Origin: Clostridium sp. Ade.TY
Lineage (GTDB): Bacteria > Bacillota > Clostridia > Clostridiales > Clostridiaceae
Assembly (NCBI RefSeq): GCF_000498355.1
Contig: NZ_AVSV01000022.1
Span: forward strand, 1-64,000
Reading direction: 5' to 3'
Length of the DNA: 64,000 nucleotides
In this document: one piece after another, positions 59,029 to 64,000 of the stretch
How positions within the stretch are numbered: position 1 is the stretch's first letter
Layout: every line of letters starts with the position of its first letter
Notes under the pieces: model-generated
Told to the model about the DNA's origin: nothing
The model's input: the letters and a program-made list of their open reading frames with translations, nothing else
The model's database searches: none
Program-made: the position numbers and the translations under genes

Positions 59029-60223
59029 TAAGAAACTAGGCTTTTTCACATTAGCCTTCTTATGGTTTGGAGCAGCTATTTCAATAGCTGAAATATTGAC
59101 AGGAGGACTACTTGCTCCTATTGGATTTTTAAAAGGATTAGAAGTAATAATTGTTGGACATTTAATTGGAACAACAATATTAGTACTTGGTGGATTTATA
59201 GGATTTAAGGAAGGTGTTCCTTCCATAACATCAACAAGAATATCCTTTGGGAAATATGGAACTTATTTATTTTCTATATTAAACGTACTTCAGCTTATTG
59301 GATGGACAGCTGTTATGATAAGAGCAGCAGCTACATCAGTTCAATTAATAACAAAAAGTATTTGGGGATTTGATAATTTATTTTTATGTATTATTTTAAT
59401 TGGAATTTTAACTGGAGTATGGATATGGTTTGGAAGAGATGGTATGAAAAATTTAAATATTATAGCTGTAAGTTTATTATTTATTTTAACTTTAGTACTT
59501 GGATTTATAATATTTAAAGACGGATTAGTATTTAAGAAATCTTTTGATGGGGCTATATCTATAGGACAAGCTTTAGAATTAAATATAGTTATGCCACTTT
59601 CATGGCTTCCTCTTATTGCAGATTATACAAGATTTGCAAAGAATGGAAAGAGTGCTGTCTTTGGAAGTTTTATAGGTTATTTCTTAGGAAGTTCATGGAT
59701 GTTTGTAATAGGTCTTGGAGCTTCAATTGTGTCAAATAGTTCAGATCCATCTTACATAATGCTTGCTGCTAATTTAGGAATTATGGCACTTGGAATTGTA
59801 GTATTATCAACAGTAACAACTACATTTTTAGATGTATATTCAGCAGGTATATCATTTTTAAACATAATGCCAAAACTTAATGAAAGAAAAATTGGCATTA
59901 TTATGACGATTATAGGAACAATAGTAGCTTTAATAGTTCAAATGGAAAATTACGAAAACTTCTTATATGCAATAGGTTCTGTTTTTGCACCTTTATTTGC
60001 TATTTTAATTTCTGATTATTTTGTACTTAAAAAGAGACTTAGAAAGGATGTTCTTATAAATATTGAGTCAATTATTGTATGGGTAATTGGTATAATTATT
60101 TATTACATATTTGTAAAACTAGACTTTATAGTTGGATCAACTTTACCAGCTATGATTATAACAGGATTTATAAATATTTTATTTTCAGGGAGGGTATTTA
60201 AATGGAGAATTTTAGAGAAATAA
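59021..60223 (+). CDS. cytX: NCS1-family hydroxymethylpyrimidine transporter (CytX)
   Basis: 400 residues with about 12 membrane helices. Start pattern LGFFTLAFLWFGAAISIAEILTGG, then PLSWLPLIADYTRFA in the middle, matches CytX. The position inside a TPP-controlled operon supports hydroxymethylpyrimidine uptake for salvage. It overlaps thiD at its start and thiM by 22 bp at its end, indicating coupled translation. Confidence 0.9.
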   Translation: MNNKKLGFFTLAFLWFGAAISIAEILTGGLLAPIGFLKGLEVIIVGHLIGTTILVLGGFIGFKEGVPSITSTRISFGKYGTYLFSILNVLQLIGWTAVMIRAAATSVQLITKSIWGFDNLFLCIILIGILTGVWIWFGRDGMKNLNIIAVSLLFILTLVLGFIIFKDGLVFKKSFDGAISIGQALELNIVMPLSWLPLIADYTRFAKNGKSAVFGSFIGYFLGSSWMFVIGLGASIVSNSSDPSYIMLAANLGIMALGIVVLSTVTTTFLDVYSAGISFLNIMPKLNERKIGIIMTIIGTIVALIVQMENYENFLYAIGSVFAPLFAILISDYFVLKKRLRKDVLINIESIIVWVIGIIIYYIFVKLDFIVGSTLPAMIITGFINILFSGRVFKWRILEK

Positions 60224-61035
60224 ATGGAGTATTAAAAAAATTAAGAGAGGACAGTCCTCTTGTTCACCATATAACAAATTATGTTACAGTAAATGATTGC
60301 GCAAATGTAACTTTAGCAATAGGAGCATCACCAGTTATGGCTGATGATATTAATGAAGTTTATGATATGGTATCAATAGCATCTTCATTAGTAATTAATA
60401 TAGGAACATTAAATAGTAGAACTGTAGAATCTATGATAGTTTCATGTAAGAGAGCAAATGAATTAAATATTCCTATAGTTTTAGACCCAGTTGGAGCTGG
60501 AGCTACACCTTATAGAACAGAGATTGCAAAAAAATTATTAAATGAAGTTAAGTTTTCTGTTATAAGAGGTAATTTATCAGAAATAAAAACTTTATTTGGA
60601 ATTAATTCAAAAACTAAAGGTGTTGACTCTGTAGAAGAAGTCTCAGATAAAACAAGTGATTTTGAAATAACAAAAGATATAGTTAAGAGTTTTTCAAAAG
60701 AAATAGGTTCTGTTATTGCAGTAACTGGAGCAGTTGATGTTATTTCAGATGGAAACAAAGTATATACAATAAAAAATGGGAATAAAGCTATGTCAAAGAT
60801 TACAGGAACAGGATGTATGTGTACATCATTAATTGGTTCATATTTAGGAGCTACAAAAAATAATTTAATTGGAGCAATACTTGGAATTTTAACTATGGGG
60901 ATTGCAGGAGATATAGGATTTAAAAATCTTAAAGATTTAGAAGGTTCAGGAAGTCTTAAAGTTAAAATAATTGATGCAATATACAATATGAGCGACGAAA
61001 CAATAAATGAAATGGGGAATTTAAATGAAGCATAA
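60202..61035 (+). CDS. thiM: Hydroxyethylthiazole kinase
   Basis: 277 residues. SPLVHHITNYVTVNDCAN, ASPVMADD, LDPVGAGATPYR, RGNLSEI and GTGCMCTS (catalytic Cys) are diagnostic of ThiM. It phosphorylates 4-methyl-5-hydroxyethylthiazole in the salvage branch. GGGAGG is inside the cytX end; it overlaps thiE by 11 bp. Confidence 0.95.
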   Translation: MENFREINGVLKKLREDSPLVHHITNYVTVNDCANVTLAIGASPVMADDINEVYDMVSIASSLVINIGTLNSRTVESMIVSCKRANELNIPIVLDPVGAGATPYRTEIAKKLLNEVKFSVIRGNLSEIKTLFGINSKTKGVDSVEEVSDKTSDFEITKDIVKSFSKEIGSVIAVTGAVDVISDGNKVYTIKNGNKAMSKITGTGCMCTSLIGSYLGATKNNLIGAILGILTMGIAGDIGFKNLKDLEGSGSLKVKIIDAIYNMSDETINEMGNLNEA

Positions 61036-61645
61036 TATTGATTATAAGCTTTACCTTGTAACAGATAGAAATATACTTAAAAATACAGATATATGTACAG
61101 CTGTTGAAGATGCAATAAAGGGTGGAGTTACAGTTGTACAGATTAGGGAAAAAGATATAAAAACATTAGATTTTTATAATGTAGCAAAAAAGATTAAAGG
61201 CGTTACAGATAAATATAATATACCATTAATAATAAATGATAGAATTGATATAGCATTAGCTATTAATACAGATGGAGTTCATTTAGGTCAAGATGATATG
61301 CCATGTAGTATTGCAAGAAGAATTTTAGGAAAAGATAAAATAATTGGTATTTCAGCAAGTACATTAGAAGAAGCTTTAAAGGCTGAAAAAGATGGTGCTG
61401 ATTATATTGGTGTTGGAGCAATATTTAGTACAAATACTAAAAAAGATGCAGATGATGTTTCAATAGAAACATTAAAAGAAATAAAAAGAAAAGTTTCCAT
61501 ACCAGTAGTTGCAATTGGTGGAATAAATAGAGAAAATGTAACTTTATTAAAAGAGACTAATATTGATGGAGTTGCTGTTATTTCAGATATATTAGGAAGA
61601 GAAGATATTTATACTTCAGCTAAATGTTTGTTTGATAAGTTATAA
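61025..61645 (+). CDS. thiE: Thiamine phosphate synthase
   Basis: 206 residues. LYLVTDRN, VQIREKD, LIINDRIDIAL, DGVHLGQDDM, GAIFSTNTKKD and VAIGGI are all ThiE hallmarks. It joins HMP-PP with thiazole phosphate to give thiamine phosphate. With thiD, cytX and thiM it makes a salvage operon that lacks thiC and thiG de novo genes here. Confidence 0.95.
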   Translation: MKHNIDYKLYLVTDRNILKNTDICTAVEDAIKGGVTVVQIREKDIKTLDFYNVAKKIKGVTDKYNIPLIINDRIDIALAINTDGVHLGQDDMPCSIARRILGKDKIIGISASTLEEALKAEKDGADYIGVGAIFSTNTKKDADDVSIETLKEIKRKVSIPVVAIGGINRENVTLLKETNIDGVAVISDILGREDIYTSAKCLFDKL

Positions 61646-61649
61646 TAAA

Positions 61650-61689
61650 AAATAAGGAAAGGCTTTAAGTCTTTCCTTATTTTTTTTAT
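61650..61689 (+). terminator. Terminator after thiE
   Basis: A 12-bp perfect stem AAATAAGGAAAG/CTTTCCTTATTT with eight T. Confidence 0.88.
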
Positions 61690-61723
61690 AGAATATGTAT
61701 TTTATTATACTTTATAAAATTAT

Positions 61724-62533
61724 TTAGAAAAGTGATATAATCTTTGAAATTATAAGTGATATAAGTGAAAAAAATATTCCTATTGATAAAAAGCTTATTA
61801 AAAACACATTAAATATTATTAATCTACTTAATATTATAGTTTCAGGAATTTTAAATAATACTAAAACTATACTAATAATAAAGCTTATAATAAATATAAA
61901 AATTATACCATCAAGTGAGTTTTTAAGGTCAGCTTTACTAAGAGACATATGAGTACTTATTGATATAGCAATAAATAAAAATATCCAAAAACTAATTGAT
62001 GATATATTATTGATTGTAAAAGTTGATTTTAAAAACAGTATAAATTGATTAAGTAAAAGGTTGAAAAAGTCAATTATACTAAAGTTATTACCTAAATATA
62101 AATAACTATTAATATTTATATTTTTTAATATTGTATCAAAACTATTACTTAAAAATAGTTTATAAAATAAAGTTAATATAATAGATCCAATTAATATAGG
62201 AGCAACCCCAATAAAAAAGTTACCTATTCTTTGATAAAAGCTGTTTTTATTAAATGTATGATTTACATGTCCAAGTTCTCTATCATCAATATTTAAAGAA
62301 AACCATTTTATATCAGTAATTTTATGAAAAAATATTTTACATAAAAGAGCGTGACTAAATTCATGTATTGTAGTTCCTATAATTCCAGTACCTATAATTC
62401 CATACTTTCCAACACTATTATAAATAAGTTCATTACTTTTACTTTCTATTTTCCCGATTAAAAAGCCAAATATTACGAAAGATCCAATTATAGATAATGA
62501 TAAAAGGAGACTAAGTTTTAATATTTCTAACAT
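61724..62533 (-). CDS. Membrane zinc metalloprotease-like protein (HEFSH)
   Basis: 269 residues with about six hydrophobic segments. TTIHEFSHALLCK near residue 57 is an HExxH zinc motif in a hydrophobic setting, as in M50-type or related membrane peptidases. A usual second ligand (NxxD) is not obvious, though LDSFD-like acidic residues occur later. It could cut membrane proteins or be inactive. The ATG at 62533 has GGAGGA ahead of it on the minus strand. No partner is adjacent. Confidence 0.7.
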   Translation of the reverse strand: MLEILKLSLLLSLSIIGSFVIFGFLIGKIESKSNELIYNSVGKYGIIGTGIIGTTIHEFSHALLCKIFFHKITDIKWFSLNIDDRELGHVNHTFNKNSFYQRIGNFFIGVAPILIGSIILTLFYKLFLSNSFDTILKNININSYLYLGNNFSIIDFFNLLLNQFILFLKSTFTINNISSISFWIFLFIAISISTHMSLSKADLKNSLDGIIFIFIISFIISIVLVLFKIPETIILSRLIIFNVFLISFLSIGIFFSLISLIISKIISLF

Positions 62534-62839
62534 TTTATGTCCTCCTAAAATAAATATCTTTTGTTTTCAATATATTATAGTAAATTTTATGTTAATAGTC
62601 TAATAAAATGTATCATCAAAAAAGTTAATTTTTTTAATAATTTGATAACTTTAATTATTTTATATAGATTAATTAGTAATATTTAGTGTATTATTATGTA
62701 AAAGTTAATTTTGGTTTTTTTTGGACAAATATATAACTATTTGCTTATCTAAGATATTATATAATAATATTTAACTTATTTACTTTCTGGGTGTATTATA
62801 AAGGTAAAGAAAGGTAAGTAAAGAAAGAAGGAATTTGAC
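62534..62839. other. Divergent intergenic region
   Basis: About 300 bp of AT-rich DNA between the metalloprotease gene (minus) and the HAD phosphatase gene (plus). It must hold both promoters. I see no RNA gene, operator or hairpin of note. Confidence 0.4.
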
Positions 62840-63661
62840 ATGAGCATTAAATTAATTTGTATAGATATGGATGGAACTCTTTTAAAAGATCAACAAATTG
62901 TTTCAGAAGAAAATAAGAAAGCTATAAAAGAAGCTATAGAAAAAGGAGTAAAAGTTGCTATAACAACAGGAAGAATGTATGATTGTGCCAAACTTTACTC
63001 AAAGGAAATAGGTTTAGATACTCCAATAATAGCTTCAAACGGAGCATTTATAGGATATAAAGATGAAGTTATATATAATAATCCACTTAGTATTTCAAAT
63101 ATAAAAGCATTTTTAGATGTAACAAAAAAATATAATTTAAATTCTTATGTTACAGCAAATTTTGGAATAATCTCAGATTATGAACTTCCAGAAACTCATG
63201 TTTATAAAATTTTAAATAAAATATTAAATGAAGATGAAAGAATCAAATTATTAGTAACTAATGATATGAATAAAGCTATGGAAGAATATAATGGACAAAT
63301 TCTTAAAGGAGTTTGTGTAGATGGAGAACATATTGATGAACTTGTTAAAGCAAGAAAAGAATTAGAAGATTTAAATATGGATGTTGAGATTGTTTCTTCA
63401 TGGGATGATAATTTTGAAATTATGAAGAAGGGAAGCAGCAAAGGGGAAGCAGTTAAAGCACTTACAGAATATTTAGGATTAAAGCAAGATGAAGTTATGT
63501 GTATTGGTGATAGTGAAAATGACTTATCTATGATTAAATATGCAGGTGTTGGGGTTGCAATGGGAAATGCAATAGAAAAGGTTAAGAAATCTGCAGATTA
63601 TATTACAGATACTAATGTAAATGATGGTGTAGCAAAAGCTATTAGAAAATTTGTAATTTAA
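62840..63661 (+). CDS. Cof-type HAD phosphatase
   Basis: 273 residues. HAD motif I DMDGTL (nucleophile Asp), motif II TTGR, motif III Lys in the cap-following KKGSSKGEAVKAL, motif IV GDSENDLSMIKYAG. A C2-type cap (about 85-190) is typical of Cof/YidA/YwpJ sugar phosphatases. The substrate is unknown. AGAAAGAAGG precedes the ATG. The next gene is 24 bp downstream. Confidence 0.92.
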   Translation: MSIKLICIDMDGTLLKDQQIVSEENKKAIKEAIEKGVKVAITTGRMYDCAKLYSKEIGLDTPIIASNGAFIGYKDEVIYNNPLSISNIKAFLDVTKKYNLNSYVTANFGIISDYELPETHVYKILNKILNEDERIKLLVTNDMNKAMEEYNGQILKGVCVDGEHIDELVKARKELEDLNMDVEIVSSWDDNFEIMKKGSSKGEAVKALTEYLGLKQDEVMCIGDSENDLSMIKYAGVGVAMGNAIEKVKKSADYITDTNVNDGVAKAIRKFVI

Positions 63662-63685
63662 CATATAGGACAAGGAGTTGTTAAG

Positions 63686-64000
63686 ATGAAGGATATAGTT
63701 ATTATAGGTGGAGGAGTTGTAGGCTCAGCAATAGCAAGAGAACTTTCAAAATATGAGCTAGATATAACTTTAATTGAAAAAGACAGTGATGTTGCAGAAG
63801 GTGTATCAAAAGCAAATAGTGGTATTGTCCATGCTGGATTTAATGAAACTACAGAAACACTAAAAGGAAAATTAAATGTTTTAGGAAATGAAATGTTTCA
63901 TCAATTATCATTAGATTTAGATTTCCCTTTTAAGAGAAATGGAGCATTTGTTTTAGCGTTTAGTGAAGAGGATATAAATAGATTAAAAGAACTTAAACAT
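63686..64000 (+). CDS. FAD-dependent oxidoreductase, N-terminal part (GlpA/LhgO-like)
   Basis: The first 105 codons are in the window and the frame runs off the end. [16 protein letters not shown] is the dinucleotide-binding fold, and the segment [14 protein letters not shown], typical of anaerobic glycerol-3-phosphate dehydrogenase GlpA and related LhgO proteins, follows at about 45-60. The substrate may be glycerol 3-phosphate or a 2-hydroxy acid. AAGGAG lies ahead of the ATG at 63686; it is 24 bp after the HAD gene, so the two are probably one operon. Confidence 0.8.
   Translation, partial: MKDIVIIGGGVVGSAIARELSKYELDITLIEKDSDVAEGVSKANSGIVHAGFNETTETLKGKLNVLGNEMFHQLSLDLDFPFKRNGAFVLAFSEEDINRLKELKH

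Noticed and set aside
61025-61645. Incomplete thiamine de novo pathway as a sign of gene loss
   Set aside because: The thiD-cytX-thiM-thiE set is a complete salvage unit by itself and thiC/thiG may lie elsewhere; no remnant of them is visible here.

Overview
This window comes from a very AT-rich (roughly 27-28% GC by eye), anaerobic, fermentative Firmicute, most likely Clostridium sensu stricto. The evidence is AGA/ATA/TTA-dominated codon use, strong AGGAGG ribosome binding sites, an [FeFe]-hydrogenase, rubrerythrin and double-cubane proteins, and a secreted cholesterol-dependent cytolysin with the canonical undecapeptide. I cannot name the species from sequence alone.

Layout. (1) 1-9.5 kb: the right part of a selenium-associated purine catabolism cluster. 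It holds the end of a YgeY-type hydrolase, three very small SWEET/YgjV-like membrane proteins, two complete three-subunit molybdenum hydroxylases in different gene orders, and a guanine deaminase. (2) 9.6-23.3 kb: housekeeping and accessory genes: topoisomerase III, an FUSC exporter, an arsR-arsC pair, Xaa-Pro aminopeptidase, a decayed AraC regulator, a pentapeptide-repeat protein, a small gene with a stop at codon 2, an exonuclease-BRCT protein and a TPR/LprI-like protein. (3) 23.4-29.5 kb: the ribose operon rbsKDACB followed by its LacI-type regulator. (4) 29.5-34.7 kb: the tail of an NCS1 permease, a hydantoinase/dihydropyrimidinase, tRNA-Glu(CTC), and modABC with a DUF364 gene. Molybdate uptake fits the Mo hydroxylases of region 1; ribose uptake, purine oxidation and hydantoin hydrolysis together suggest life on nucleosides.

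(5) 34.9-40.7 kb: the cytolysin, a coiled-coil lipoprotein, a PfoR-like PTS_EIIC_2 membrane protein, a ketopantoate-reductase homologue and a MarR regulator. (6) 41-51.7 kb: a block of helicase-nuclease genes that looks like a defence or nucleic-acid-processing island. It has an SF2 helicase-HNH fusion; a MazG-like pyrophosphatase next to a PD-(D/E)XK-DUF2075 protein; and a HIT protein, a PLD-SF2-DUF3427 helicase and a second MazG/PRA-PH-like protein in one operon. Two of the three systems pair a nuclease-helicase with a nucleotide pyrophosphohydrolase, which is my best candidate for under-described biology.

(7) 51.6-58 kb: an [FeFe]-hydrogenase fused in frame to two duplicated rubredoxin domains and a rubrerythrin, with a near-perfect internal ribosome binding site and ATG at the fusion joint. 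Paralogous small proteins of unknown function flank it, and a DCCP/activator pair (2-hydroxyacyl-CoA dehydratase family) follows. (8) 58-61.7 kb: a TPP riboswitch with terminator controlling thiD-cytX-thiM-thiE. (9) 61.7-64 kb: a membrane metalloprotease, a Cof-type HAD phosphatase and the start of a GlpA-like flavoprotein that runs off the end. I see no CRISPR array, rRNA, insertion sequence or integrase.
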